The position numbers and the translations under genes were made by a program. From positions 119,494,445 to 119,558,444 of the forward strand of contig NC_092053.1 of assembly GCF_003086295.3 (NCBI RefSeq): DNA of 64,000 bases, read 5' to 3'. Every line of letters starts with the position of its first letter. The stretch's first letter is position 1. Positions 48,101 to 60,379 of this stretch are shown here, in pieces. A model generated the notes under the pieces. That model saw nothing but the letters and a program-made list of their open reading frames with translations. It was not told the DNA's origin and searched no databases. Source of the DNA: Arachis hypogaea (Eukaryota > Streptophyta > Magnoliopsida > Fabales > Fabaceae).

Positions 48101-51100
48101 CGTTTACTTTCTCTATTTATCGAATATGAACTATATAGTTATAGAAAAATTTAGGGCCAGCAATTTTTTTAAATTTTGGCCAGCATGTAACAAAAAAAAA
48201 AAAATGAGTCATTGGATGAAATTTCACACCATTAAAATTATTATTAATGATTATTTGATAGCTACAAATCACAAAAATTGTTGGCCCCTAGCACTCCTCT
48301 ATAGTTATTTATCAATACTAAATTTAATGGTTCATGAGTTGAACATTTGACTAATAAATTTAGATCTTTTAAAATAAACAAATCAATAAAGTAATAAAGT
48401 GAGCAATTAATTATTATTGAATTTGTAACTTATATTATATATATATTATATGAGAATTTTACTATCTTAATTTAAAAATAATTTTTTATTTTATCACTTT
48501 ATTAACGATCACGTTTTAGAGAATTTTTCATTTTTCTTTGGTTACTAAACATTTCCGCTTGATTAATGATCGTGGTCTTAAACCGGGCTGGACCAAAGAA
48601 TCCTTAGCCTTTAAACAAAAGCTTAGTTATCAAGCACATGCATTTGCCTGTATAATTAGTGTATCTAAATAGAAAATTAGAAATACATACCTTGTCTATT
48701 TCAAGATCAGCTAATTGATTCAATCCAACAAGATAGAGATGCATGAAGAAGTGTGGTACAATATACTGAAATGAAATAGCAGGGGAAAAAGCTCAACATT
48801 AGGAACACATTTTCAGCTTAGACTTTGTATTGTATGTAGGGTATATAGTGAAAAATGTGATACAAAGCTTAATATCAAGAGATGTGCGCTATGATTTAAA
48901 CTCATTAATTTCTTTTGAGATAATATTTAAATTGGTTTTTAAAGTTACATTCTCATTTTATTGTGATCTTCAAAATTTTAATTTACTCAATTAAATTCTT
49001 TAACTTAATATCTGTGACTTATTTTATTAATTTCTAATTTCTAATTCTATTTCCGTCACAAAACCGATAATAGTGTACTGAAATAGGTTGACGGCTATCA
49101 CACTAGATTCTGTAATGATTATTTAATACGGTAATTAAAATTTTTTATCTTAATTTGTTCCTTAAAAGGTTTTAAAACCCTTAAATGAAATTAGAATTAG
49201 GATTTTAAATATTTCATAAAAAACAAATTGAGATAAAAAGATTTCAATTGCCACTTCCAATAGCTATTAAAAAATCTAACGAAATAGCTGTCAATCCATC
49301 TTAACACACCTTTAATAGTTTCATGACAAAAATAAAGTTAGATACTAACGTGAATCACAAATGCTTAATTGGAAAACCAAATTAAATAAATTATAACTTT
49401 AAAATTCATATTGAGATGCAAGTGTAACTTTAGAACTAATCTCATGAGCATTAACTCATTTTTGTTTAGTTCGTACAATGTTATTGTCATTTTAAAAATG
49501 ATATAAGCAGGACATTACAGTATAAATGTTCCTTTCTCTGTTTCTTGACATATAAATTGGAGCGAACCTGTAAATAGCCATTAAAAAATGTTGGATATAA
49601 TTGTGATAGATTATCCACAGCAAGGAGTGAAGAAAAAAGTGAACCTGCCACCTGCACAAAAGATCCAAAAGATTTTTACAGCAGTTGATCATTGATGAGT
49701 ACAATATTTTTCAAGATTTAATTTAGAAATGAAAGAAACTAACTTGGCTCATGAATGCGTAGAATCTGCTAAATTTGCGAAAAGTATCCAAGCCGTGTAT
49801 GATAGATTCAATAATAATTTTTGAATTATGAGCTTGTGATTCAGGTTCATATGATTCTGTAGTGACTGCATTTATTATTTGTCTCTTCTCATATTTATCA
49901 AATGTTGATTTTTGTTCAATGCCTTTGTAATGGTTGGTCCAATTATTCTCCAAAGATGTATTGATGATACGATTTTCTGTTAATGATTTTCCATTCTTGT
50001 TCCATGAAGATCTTGGTACATAATATCCTGGAAAACCAAATTTCATAATTAAAACATTATAAGTATTTATCTATTGAGACATTAAAAACTCATATCAAAA
50101 TATACATAAGGTAAAAATTTACTTATTTTTTAATAATATCTATTATTTTTATTTATAGAGTAAATACAGAATAAAATTGAGAATTGATTATAAAATTTTA
50201 CAACTAAATTAGAGTGTTATTACTGTTATGTTATATAATAAGTTTACAATTGTCTGAAAGATAAAACCAAAAGACAATTGACTCAATAAATATTCTATTT
50301 GTAATATAAAAAGTAAATATATATTAAATAAAAAATTTGAAATAATAGATATCAACATATCGTGAACTATTAATACCATCTAGTTAGGTCAAAAATTGAA
50401 AATGTCAGCGGAGAGAGAAAGAGGGAGACAGAGAGAATGAAATCTGTGACTTACTTGAGTAGGAATGGTCAACGTACTTTTTATTCTTCCGGCACCGGCA
50501 GTGACCACCTATCAATGTCACCTCTTGTTATATATATAAAAAATACCTTGCTATAGTATATTTTTCAATATTTTAAAATTGTTTAAAATTACTATCAATT
50601 ATTGATTTAATTTTATTTTAAATGTTTAAATAAATTTTAATTCTATATTTTATTAAATTTTTTTTATCATCAATAATTTTTTTTTTTAGTTTTGCGTTTA
50701 ACTACATTATTTCATTCCTATCTCTAAATGAGATACATATTTAACAAATATTTTTTTATTCTATCTTTTATATTATAACTTCTCAAATAATCATAAGTAT
50801 AGAAATTAAAATAAATTAAATGGAGAATTAATTATTAAAAATATATATATAGAATTTATTAGAATATCCTTATCATGATACTACTTTTAAAAATTTAAAC
50901 CCATAGAAAAAGACAATATGAATGCTTATATTTCTAATACACTCTCTCAAGTAATGTTATTTTTTTGGATTTGTTCGATTTTTTTTGCATAAATATTTTT
51001 TTTATTTGTCTTGTGCTTTTTTTTTGTTCATTATGGATCGAGCTCTAAATTTTTTGAACATAAAATTCTGATACTATATTATAATATAGTTTTTTTTAAA

Positions 51101-53079
51101 AGTTTAAGCTGGTAGGAGGATACGACATGAATGATTATATTTTTAATAATACTATTAAAGACTATAAAAGGTACAATTATAAATTGTTTGTTAAGTAAAT
51201 ACAGGTTATTTTTTTTTTTTAAATATAGTTAAGATAGGAGGGAAAATATTCTGCCTATATGGTCCATATAAATGGGTTACAACTGTATAAACGATTTTGA
51301 AAAGCCATATATAGCTCAAAAGCAACTTGTTACAAAGGTGGCGATTTTTTTTTTTCAATTCGTATTCTTTCAAGTTTCAATATATCTGAAATGTGTTGCA
51401 GTAATCATCCTTATATATCTATGTATGTTTACTTTTTTTCCAGCCATTGATTTATGAGTTCATCTTTTTTCTTCTCAAGTATCTAAAATTCCTTATCTAG
51501 TGGTGCTTGTGGGTGTGATGGAGTGGTCGTTTTAATTTGTGGGTGAAATAGGAAGGAAATATATACAGTGATATGTATGATTTTTGGTATTTTTTTTTCT
51601 CTTTTGGTAGGATATTATGTTGTAAATATCTCATATTACTTATAAAAAAGAAGAAGAAGTAAAGACATAAAATAATTTGATCTTTTACATATTGAATTTA
51701 TGTTTATTATAGTATATAAAAAATAATAGAAAATTAATGCTTTTTATTAATATTAACCAAAATTTAAAATAATTTATTTTTATACGGTTGAATTTAAGAT
51801 TTAAAATTTAAAATATAAAAAATTTAGTATCGAAGTTTATTATTGATAAAAAATGATAAATTTTATTAATCATGTAATATTGTTTTTAATATATGAATGG
51901 ATAAAAAAATATTATTTTGATTCTTAACGTTTGGACTAAATCCTAATTTAGTCTCTAACGTTTTAAACGGATTCATAATATTGTCTTCTACCATTAAATT
52001 TGACTTGATTAATTAACCAACAAAATTTTATATTAGTGATAATTAATGGGTTAATTTTACTTACGTACTAAAATCGAACGTTATATTAATTCTTAAATAT
52101 GCTAATTGTTTGTGTCAAATTTAACTGTAGAACAACATTAAATCCATTTGATATTTTTGAAATAGAACATTTGAAACGTTAAAAACTAAATTAGAATTTG
52201 GTCCAAATATTAAGACTAAAATAATACTTTACTCTAGGGGTGTTCAAATTCAAACCGATCCAAATTAAACCGCTCATCCAATTCAATCCAAACCGAAAAC
52301 CGACTAAAACCATATTAATTCAGATTTGATTGGATTCTATGTTTTGCAAACCGCTGGATCGGATTGAATTTCGGATCTACTTTTCATAATTGATCCAATC
52401 CAATTCACACCGCACAATGTGTTATATTATTATTTTATTATTATATTTATAATTATACTTATAACATGTTCAATTGTTATATATTTTTATATTATTCATG
52501 TATTATTATTATTATTATTATTTAATAAATATTTTATGTTCAAAATGTTATTTATTTATTTATTTTAACTAACCTAGAATTTTATTTCCATTGTTATGTT
52601 ATCGTTAGTTTTTTAAGATATTGTTGAGATTTGTTATGTCATTGTTGATTATTTAAAATTTGATGTTGAGACTTGTTATATGTATTTAATTTTTTTAATT
52701 TACAAAACCGCAAATCCAATCCAATCCAAATCGCTTGAAATCAGATTAGATCGGATCAGATTTTTTTTAAAAAAGCATTCAATCCAAACCGCACCGCAAG
52801 TAAAACTAGTGTTCGGATCGGATGAGTTTTTGACTCAAAACCGATTCAAACCGCACCGCGAACACCCCTACTTTACCCTATATTAATAATAGGTACTTAC
52901 TGTCTATTAGTTCACTCATTTAAAAAAAAAAAGAATATTAAAATAAATACCAATATTGAAAACAAAATGAAAAAAGAAAAACAACAATAATAATTAATAC
53001 GAAAGAAGAAAGACGCAATACCGGGAATAATGGTGATTGAAGAAGAACAAGAAATTGAGCCTAGAAGCCCAAAAGCCAT
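42194..53079 (-). CDS. Plastid aromatic prenyltransferase (UbiA family), 13 exons, 413 aa
   Basis: Exons on the minus strand: 53079-53022, 50508-50455, 50027-49744, 49651-49568, 48765-48691, 47832-47749, 46820-46731, 44918-44817, 44247-44152, 44044-43973, 43863-43768, 43212-43108, 42235-42194. All 12 introns are GT-AG, the joined frame is open for 413 codons, and only introns 1 and 2 split a codon. Residues 1 to about 100 form a Ser/Lys-rich transit-peptide-like region. UbiA motifs are NQLADLEID (176-184; NQxxDxxxD) and KDMPDIEGD (309-317), which bind the Mg-prenyl diphosphate, within about eight hydrophobic helices. The family includes homogentisate phytyltransferases and legume flavonoid, pterocarpan and stilbenoid dimethylallyltransferases. 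Length (usual about 400) and a C-terminus ending FVR fit. The acceptor substrate cannot be read from sequence. The usual FSRPHT-type motif reads FSRFYAF (residues 123-129). Confidence 0.92.
42911..43083. mobile_element. MITE in intron 12 of the prenyltransferase gene
   Basis: Left GAATCTTTTAAATTTTAAAT and right (reversed) AAATCCTCTAAATTTTGAAT form TIRs of about 50 bases around an AT-rich core. It is the same family as the element at 47189-47358. Its right end is only about 25 bases from the splice donor of exon 12. Confidence 0.6.
47189..47358. mobile_element. MITE in intron 6 of the prenyltransferase gene
   Basis: About 55-base TIRs share CTAAAGTTTGAATTTCA and AAAGTGTGATCT-type words in inverted orientation, 170 bases in total. 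No coding capacity. A diverged relative lies in intron 12. Confidence 0.75.
51904..52232. mobile_element. MITE in intron 1 of the prenyltransferase gene
   Basis: Left AATATTATTTTGATTCTTAA and right (reversed) AGTATTATTTTAGTCTTAAT begin TIRs of about 60 bases that continue through TTTAGTCTCTAACGTTT-type words. About 330 bases in total. The next MITE inserted precisely at its right end. Confidence 0.75.
52235..52870. mobile_element. hAT-like MITE in intron 1 of the prenyltransferase gene
   Basis: 636 bases with perfect 11-base TIRs TAGGGGTGTTC/GAACACCCCTA. Flanking 8-base duplications are CTTTACTC (52227-52234) and CTTTACCC (52871-52878), 7 of 8. Subterminal regions are rich in AAACCG/CGGATC/CAATCC words and the centre is AT-rich. 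No transposase. TIR and duplication length fit the hAT superfamily. Confidence 0.88.
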
Positions 53080-53206
53080 TATTTACTAAATCAGCAAAAT
53101 CCTCAGAAAGTAACACACAATTTAAGAGACATGATCTTCATTTGTCCATTGTTGTAACTATTTATAAAGAATCGTACAGATAAAGACAGGAACTAGCTGG
53201 TTGGTT
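53080..53206 (-). promoter_or_regulatory. Prenyltransferase core promoter: TATA box and AC-II element
   Basis: On the minus strand TATAAATA lies at 53166-53159, about 80 bases before the ATG. ACCAACC lies at 53205-53199, about 33 bases upstream of the TATA box. ACCAACC matches the AC-II element bound by R2R3-MYB regulators of phenylpropanoid genes. That would suit an enzyme acting on phenylpropanoid-derived acceptors. One 7-base match may be chance. Confidence 0.5.
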
Positions 53207-54939
53207 TGCCGGCGATGCATAGAAACTAAATGAAAAAGTCATCACCTAATGACTTGAATATCAAATCGAAGAAGAAAAAGTCCGCTCAACTATCTTATTA
53301 TATATTTATGTGTTTATATATCTTTGTAGTATAATAATAATTAACACTGTCAAAAAAAAAAAATTAACAATTAAAATAACTAAATTTTTAAGTAAAACAA
53401 TAGAATATTTTGTAGCCTCAATTTTTTCATAATAATCGCAAACGTATATAATATTTTGATGCTTTTGTTTATATTTGATTATACATGCAATTTAGTTTAA
53501 CTATGATATATTATTATTTAAGAAATTTAAATATAGAAAAATATTAGGAAACTAGCACTTTTTATTATTATTAGCCAATATTTTTAGCCAACACATTATT
53601 TTTATACTATTAGAATTTAGAATTTAATATTTAGATTTTAGAATTTATATTAGTATTTAGGATATATATAGAGTATTAGTTAAGTGTTGGCCAAAAAATA
53701 ATTTTTGTTAGTCATATAATATTGTTCTTATATATAAATATAAAAATACATAAAAACTTTTGAATAGAAATAAAAAATAGATGTAACTCTAATTATTTCA
53801 AAAAGGTAAGATTTTTGGCGTAAGAATGCAAGAAGAGAATGTATACGTAGAATATGTTGAGTGCATAAAAATGTCTCTAATATAGTTTTTATTATTTGTT
53901 AATAACTATTTTAGGAGGGATGTTTTTATGGGACCTAACAAAATATTTTAATTTATGTTTCTATCTACTTTTTGGACATACTTAAAAAGATGTTTAATTC
54001 TATCACTATATTTATTAATGAGTGAGACAGGTTGTTCTACTTTTGGTTCATAATTTCTTTTAATTCTGTGGTTTATCTGGGGGAGTGATTTAGAATAGTG
54101 AATGGTCTTATATATCAATGCATAAATATACAATTCTTTGAAAATTTCAATTGCGCTTATATATATTTATCCATAGGAATTGAGTTCAAGCTTTTTCTAG
54201 TCTCTTTTCATCAATAGACTCATAACATATACGAAGGAGTGTAATTTGTTCAATAAATTTCTACATCTATCTATTTTTGAGATGTTTCAATTTTTCAAAA
54301 CTCAACGACACGCAAAAGAGAGATATTATTTCCACAATCCCACTCATACTAAGAAATAATTTGTTTAAATAATAATTAAGGTGAAGCAGAGTTAGCAATA
54401 ATGAATCCTTGATGATAAATAGATTCATTTGCAAGTTCATTATAAATAATACCTAAAGAGGATGGCATCATACGTTTTATTATGATTATCTCTTTTATCA
54501 TCATTACCACCAACATCGATAGTAACACAATTTTTTTCTCTTATTTCTCGTCCAACGCCCTTTTTTTTTGTGGCGTCATTTTTGACAATGGTCTTTTTTA
54601 TTGAAGCACCATTGATGAAGAAATTTTTTTAAAATAAATTATTAATAATATGTGGAGCTTAAAATCCCGTATACAGATTGTAAATAAAACCGTCACAAAA
54701 TTACTTTCTGTTAGTATTTGACATAATTTTTAATGGAGGGGCACATTATTTTAAAATATAATAAAGTCATGGTCACGTTGTCTCCTTTTTTTAGTTAATT
54801 AAAGGTTGCATTGTCCTTTTTATGAATATGCAAGGATCGAATTAAGTGTTTATTCTAATTAACAGTTTATGTTTAGCTGGGTTCATCCTTAAACGTACTT
54901 TATTAAGTAAAGAGTGATGCCTTTTTATTTTTATTAGGG
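53207..54939. other. AT-rich upstream region of the prenyltransferase gene
   Basis: No coding frame. A possible MITE at about 53548-53735 has inverted TTAGCCAACAC/GTGTTGGCCAA words and a TTTTTATTATTATTAG-like end. A relative seems to lie at about 51736-51895 in intron 1. Nothing else was recognised. Confidence 0.4.
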
Positions 54940-55341
54940 GTAAATTTGTCTTTTTATTAACAAAGGATGATTTGAAAAATAATTTTAAGAGAAAATAATA
55001 ACTATTTCCGTCCACGAAAGATTTAGACGCAGAGAAAATAAATCATAAAATAATAAATTAATGTTGTACTCACAAGAGATAAATTATGTTAGACAAAAAT
55101 AACTAGTTATTAATTTCTTATTAATTTCGTTAAAAAATTAATTAAAATGCTCAAATTATCACTGTCTTATTATCTTTAATATTTCTTTTCTTTATCTCTG
55201 TAGCCACTTACCATTGTTAACCACTCATTCTTTATCTCTTTCTCAATTACATTTTCTCCTCCTTTGATCACACCCACCTTCTCTTTTCTTTCCCTATCAG
55301 ATCCTTTTTCTTTCTTCTCCACATGCGATGGCGGCGGCGAC

Positions 55342-56587
55342 TGATGAGCGAAAACTAAAGCTCACGGATACTGACAAGTGCACAAAATCGTTCAAGTAAT
55401 ACCACGGTGAGTATCATTCCCACGAGGATTAACGGGCTAAGGCAAGCAACGTCTAATTAAATCTCTAATTAGATCGATCAAACCATAGATTTTAGATTGT
55501 GGATCTTGAAAAAAAAAAGAAGAAACAAAAGAAAAGACTTGGGAAAATGCTTGAAGTTGGAAGAAAATCAATAGATGAGAATGTTGAAGGTTTCGGAGAT
55601 GTTTGATTCTTGAAAGAACAATGCTTATACTTTCTTGTCTAATTCATGTAAAAATATTTTTATAGCAAATCATTTATAATCAAACCCAAATTCCTTGGTA
55701 ATTTAATTTTTTTAAACCCAATTAATTGCCAATCCCTCGGTCAACTAATTGAGAGAAGAGGTAAAAAACGGTTTTGATTTTAAGCCACACAATCTTCAAG
55801 AACTATCACTAGCCGAATTATATGTCACTTATTCGAACTAGCTCTAGATAAGTAAGATTATGAGATGAATTTTAAACTAATTCCAAAATTAATTTTTCCA
55901 AATATAAAATTAGAATCTAGACAGAATTAGAATATTTTTCAATAGTTCTAACCATTATTGATGAAGAACAAAACTCAATATTGAAAAAGTAAAGAAGCAT
56001 GAATTAAAATATAGAAAACACTTACATTATTAATCCTAAAACCAAACAAAGCTCCTAACCTTTAACATAGAGGTTTAGTGACTCATGATAGAAAAGAAAC
56101 TAATCCTAATGATGAGAGAGGTGTGTGATCCAATGGATGATTCTTTCTCTTGTGAACAATGTTCACTTATTTATATCCTAAGTTCTATCTAGAATTTAAA
56201 TTTAAACTAACCATAATCTTATCTTTCGAAAAGATAAGATAGCTAATTATCTACTTCAAATTCAAATCAAAACTATAATTCAAATCTAATATAGAAACAA
56301 ATCCTAACAACCAAATCTTTATATTTCTAGAAAGAATTAATGATATCTAATCTCTTGAATCTTGAATCTTTGGATGTGATTAATGCTTCTTATGATTTGT
56401 ATAATGGATATTGGGCCTCAATAATGTTGCATCCTGGGAGTTGAGGCTTGGGAATGATGGGCTTGCATCCTCAAATTTGGGCGTTGGCCCAATTTATCCT
56501 TGCAGGGAGAGTTGGTCGTTGGGCTTCTAGGAGGCATGTCGGGCGTGCATGCTATTTGGAGGAAGGGTTGCTGGGCGTGCATGTATG
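55342..56587 (-). repeat. 3' LTR, truncated at its 5' side
   Basis: Collinear with 58675-59921 of the 5' LTR. Similarity stops at GCATGTATGG (about 56587), where protease coding DNA begins. The outer end is TGATGAGCG on the plus strand. Confidence 0.88.
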
Positions 56588-56589
56588 GT

Positions 56590-56978
56590 CTTCCTAGGAT
56601 GATGGAGGAATCCTCATCTTTCTCTATGTCAAGAATTATGAAGTTGGTAGGAAAGATAAGCTTTTCGACCTTGACCAATGCGTTTTTCACTATCCCATGT
56701 GAAAACTTCATTGATCGGTCGGTTAGTTGCAATGAGATTTTGATTGGCTTCACCTTCCCAATTTGTAGCCTCTTCACCATGGACAAAGATATCAGATTGA
56801 TGCTAGCTCCTAAGTCACAAAGAGCTTTGCTAATGGTGATATCCCCAATAATCCAAGAAATTTGAAAATTACCGGGATCCTTCAATTTTGTTGGTAGTTT
56901 TCTTTGAATGATGGCACTGCACTCCTTAGTGAGAATCGCCTTCTCATCTTCTTTGAAGGATCTTTTCTTGGACAACAA
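56590..56978 (-). pseudogene. Gypsy aspartic protease fragment
   Basis: Reads TKECSAIIQRKLPTKLKDPG, then the active-site region ALCDLGASINLISLS (D-L-G-A-S in place of D-S/T-G), and ends IILGRP. This is the retropepsin-like domain at the gag-pol junction of Athila/Tat elements. After ILGRP the frame enters LTR sequence, so the 186-codon frame 56978-56418 is a fusion made by the deletion. No pol domain follows. Confidence 0.85.
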
Positions 56979-57139
56979 CTTCTCTATGAATTTGGTATAG
57001 AGAGGTATTTGTTCAAGAACTTTAGCAAAAAGAATGTTGATTTGTAGCTTCTTGAATACCTCTAAGAACTTTGAAAAGTTCTTCTCTTGATCTTGCTTCT
57101 GGAGCCTTTGAAGGTATGGAATTCTTTATTCATGTGTTT

Positions 57140-58432
57140 TTACTTTTTCCTTCTTGAGTTCTGTTAGTGCAAGAGCTTCCTATAGATTCTCCTCTTTTTT
57201 TTTTCTTCTAGAGGGTCTTCGATTCTCTTCTCATTGGGAGCTCCTTGTTAATCACTGTTCCATTTCTTAAAGAGATGGCCTTACATTCTTTCTTAAGGTT
57301 TGGTATGGTGTCACTAGAAAAGGACATGGTAGGCCTTTCTGCCAATTGCTTGACCATTTTTTCTACTTGCACCTCTAGATTTCTGATAGAAGCTTCTTGA
57401 TTTTTGAAATTTGCTTTTACTTCTTGTATAAAGTCTTTAGTTTGTTGCATGAAGGTGGCATTGGTCTGAGAAACTTTCTCAACCTTAAGCTCAAGAGATG
57501 ATAGTTTTTTTATGGTTGGCTTGTTGATATGGATTATTGAAATTTCTTTGTCCTTGATTATCCCAACCAAAATTGGGAAGGTTCCTCTAGTCGGATTATA
57601 AGTTTTTAAAAATAGATCATTTTATGGCCTTGAAAAATATCCCATAAAATTAACTTGCTCAGTGGATGAATGGCTTCCCATGTATATATCGCACCTTCCA
57701 CTTGGATGTTCTCCTCCATACAAATCACATGAAACTTGACTTCTGATGGCTACTACTTGATTATGCTCCAGTTATTTTGTGAGTGAGGATATTCTCCTGG
57801 ACATCATTTCATTTTGAGTTAGAAGTTCGTCCATGGTGTCTAGTGCCATCACACCTTTTTTAGTGGCTCTTTCGAATGAATACATGAAATTGTTAGCCGC
57901 CATTGTCTCTATCAATTCCAATTCTTCTTCAAGCATCTTTCTATGTAAAGAACCTCCAGTTGATGAGTCAATCATCATTCTTGAGGCTTGAGAGATGCCA
58001 TCATAAAAAGTTTAGATTTGAAGCCATTCGGAGAAGGCATGGTGTGGACATCTCCTAAGCATCTCTTTGTACATTTTTTCAAACTTCATAGAGTGATTTG
58101 CCCTCCTTTTAGGAGAATGAATTGATGTTAACTAGACCAGCTTTTGGGGTGGAAAGTATTTAGTTAGAAATTTGCTAACTAGATCCTCCCACGAAGTGTC
58201 ACATAGCTGTAGAAAATTAGCTACGTGAATGTTTGGATCCTCTTTAGGGCTACCTCCAAATTGGTCCCATTGTACCTCAAAATTATTTGTTTGAACCATG
58301 GACCTCACTATTCTATCTCCGCAACTCTCGGAAGTAGGCGTATTGTAGTCTCCAATGGTCCTCCTTGCATTGTTTTGTTCTTCTGCCATTCTCTCTCCTT
58401 CCTCTCTCCTAGCTCTTGCTTTCTTTCTTAAT
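57140..58432 (-). pseudogene. Gypsy gag remnants
   Basis: Starts MAEEQNNARRTIGDYNTPT at about 58401, with FGGSPKEDPN, FLQLCDT and, after an internal loss, DLVSKFLTKYFPP (58150-58300). A later block (57570-57208) has NFKNQEASIRNLEVQVEKM and LAERPTMSFSSDT, the typical C-terminal gag region before protease. Stops and frameshifts separate the blocks. The segment between LQLCDT and SWEDLV lacks about 50 residues compared with the family. Confidence 0.8.
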
Positions 58433-58649
58433 CGAAATAGTGTTAGCTCTATTTCGAGATTGCACTGGAGAGGTATGGGATCTTCTCTCTCTTGCATGCA
58501 AAACAAAACAAAAGAAAAGAGATCAAACGTATCTTGCGGAATAAAAAATAAAGAGAAAGAAAGGAAGAATAATATAAACAAAATAAGGAAAATAACAAAA
58601 AAAATATCTAAGTTAGGTTTTAACTGGAGTATGTTGTCAATCTCAATCA

Positions 58650-58668
58650 ATCTCCAGCAACGGCTCCA
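58650..58668 (-). other. Primer-binding site, diverged tRNA-Asp type
   Basis: TGGAGCCGTTGCTGGAGAT on the minus strand differs at three positions from the perfect tRNA-Asp match at 1826-1844, and sits six bases after the 5' LTR end. Confidence 0.75.
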
Positions 58669-58674
58669 AAAATT

Positions 58675-60196
58675 TGATGAGCGAAAACTAAAGCTTGCAG
58701 ATATTGGCAAGTGCTTCAAATCGTTCAAGTAATACCACAGAAAGTGGATATTATTCCCACGAGGATTAACAGACTGAGGAAAGCAACGTCTAATTAAATC
58801 TCTAATTAGATCAATCAAATTTTAGATTTTGGATTGTGTATCTTGAAGAAAAGAAGAAACAAAAGAAAAGACTTGTAGAAATGCTTGAAGCTGAAAGAAA
58901 ATCAATAGATGAGAATGTTGAAGGCCTTGGAGATGTTTGATTCTTGGAAGAACAATGCTTATGCTTTCTTATTTAATTTATGCAAAAATCTTTTCACAAC
59001 AAATCATTTATAATCAAACCCCAATCCCTTGGTAATTTATTTTTTTAAACACAATTAATCGCCAATCCCTTGGTCAACTAATCGAGAGAATAGGTGAAGA
59101 ACGATTTTGATTTTAAGTCACACAATCTTTAAGAACTATCACTAGCCGAATTATATGTCACTTATTCGAACTAGCTTTAGATAAGTAAATATTATGAGAT
59201 GAGTTTTAAGCTAATTCTAAAATTAATTTTTTCAAATATAAAATCAGAATCCAAGATAGAATTAGAATATTTCCCAATAGTTCTAACCATTATTGATGAA
59301 GAACAAAACTCAATCTTAAAAAAGTAAAGAAGCATGAATTAAAATAAAGGAAACACTTATATTATTAATCCTAAAACCAAAAAGAGCTCCTAACCTTCAA
59401 CAGGGAAGTTTAGTGACTCATGATAGAAAAGAAACTAATCCTGATGATGAGAGAGGTGTGTGATCCGATGGATGATTCTCTCTTTTGTGAACAAGGTTCA
59501 CTTATTTATATCCTAAGTTCTATCTAGAATTCAAATTCAAAACTAACCCTAATCTTATCTTTTAGAAAGATAAGATAGCAAACTACCTACTTCAAATTCA
59601 AATCAAAACAATAATTCAAATCTAATCTAGAAACAAATCCTAACAACCAAATCTATATATTTTTAGAAGGAATTAAGGATAACTAATCTCTTGAATCTTG
59701 AATTTTTGGATGTGATCAAGGATTCTTATGATTTATATAATTGAGATTGGGCATTAATAATGTTACATCCTGGGAGTTGAGACTTGAGAATGCCGGACTT
59801 GCATCCTCAAATTTGGGCGTTGGCCCAATTTATCCTTGTAGAAAGAGCTGGCCGCGGGGCTTCTAGGAGGCACGTCAGGCATGCATGCTATTTGGAGGAG
59901 GGCTTCCGGGCATGCATGTATGGCGATGGGCGTCCATGTCTTGAAGGCTGGGCATCTGATTTGATGCTTTTGGGCCGGTTGGACCATCCTTAAACCATAT
60001 TTGTGTTTTCTTATTAAAAAGGCTTTAATTCTTGGTTATATTGAGATAAAAATTCCTGAAAATACAAAAATACTAACACAACTCCAAATACTTGATTATT
60101 TATGAAATTCCACAAGAAAACATAAGAAATTTGATTAAAATCTAGGAAAACAAATGAAAAAGAACCTTAAAAACTGCTTAAGATGACGTGTCATCA
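58675..60196 (-). repeat. 5' LTR of the internally deleted gypsy element
   Basis: 1522 bases. Minus-strand ends are TGATGACACGTC and CGCTCATCA. The side near 59760-59840 contains TTGGGCG/TTGGCCCAA words. The long minus-strand frame reaching 58818 starts inside this LTR and is not a gene. Confidence 0.9.
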
Positions 60197-60379
60197 GCGA
60201 CGATGGCAATAGTGGCTTCCCCACACCGTCGTCTTTTCTTTTGTTTTTCCTCTATTCTATTTTTTTCTCTCCCTCTCTGCCCTATGTGCATCTCTCTCTA
60301 CATTCTTTGCCGGCGACGGCAACCTTTCGCCAACGATGCTTTCTTCTCCCTATTCTCTTTACCATTTTCTGTTGATTTG

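Larger units (their letters stand above)
55342..60196 (-). mobile_element. Internally deleted Ty3/gypsy (Athila/Tat-like) element
   Basis: 4855 bases flanked by a perfect duplication GCGAC (55337-55341 and 60197-60201). On the minus strand: a full 5' LTR (60196-58675), a diverged tRNA-Asp-type primer site (58668-58650), gag remnants, a protease fragment, then a sudden jump into the middle of the 3' LTR (about 56590-55342). Reverse transcriptase, RNase H, integrase and the first part of the 3' LTR are deleted. LTR copies differ at several percent of sites by eye. It cannot move by itself. Confidence 0.9.

Noticed and set aside
56418..56978. 186-codon minus-strand frame as a single protein
   Set aside because: Only the first part is protease. 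The rest is 3' LTR sequence joined by a deletion.
58432..58818. N-terminal part of the 228-codon frame as a gag extension
   Set aside because: It runs through the primer site and into the 5' LTR, so it is read-through of non-coding element DNA.
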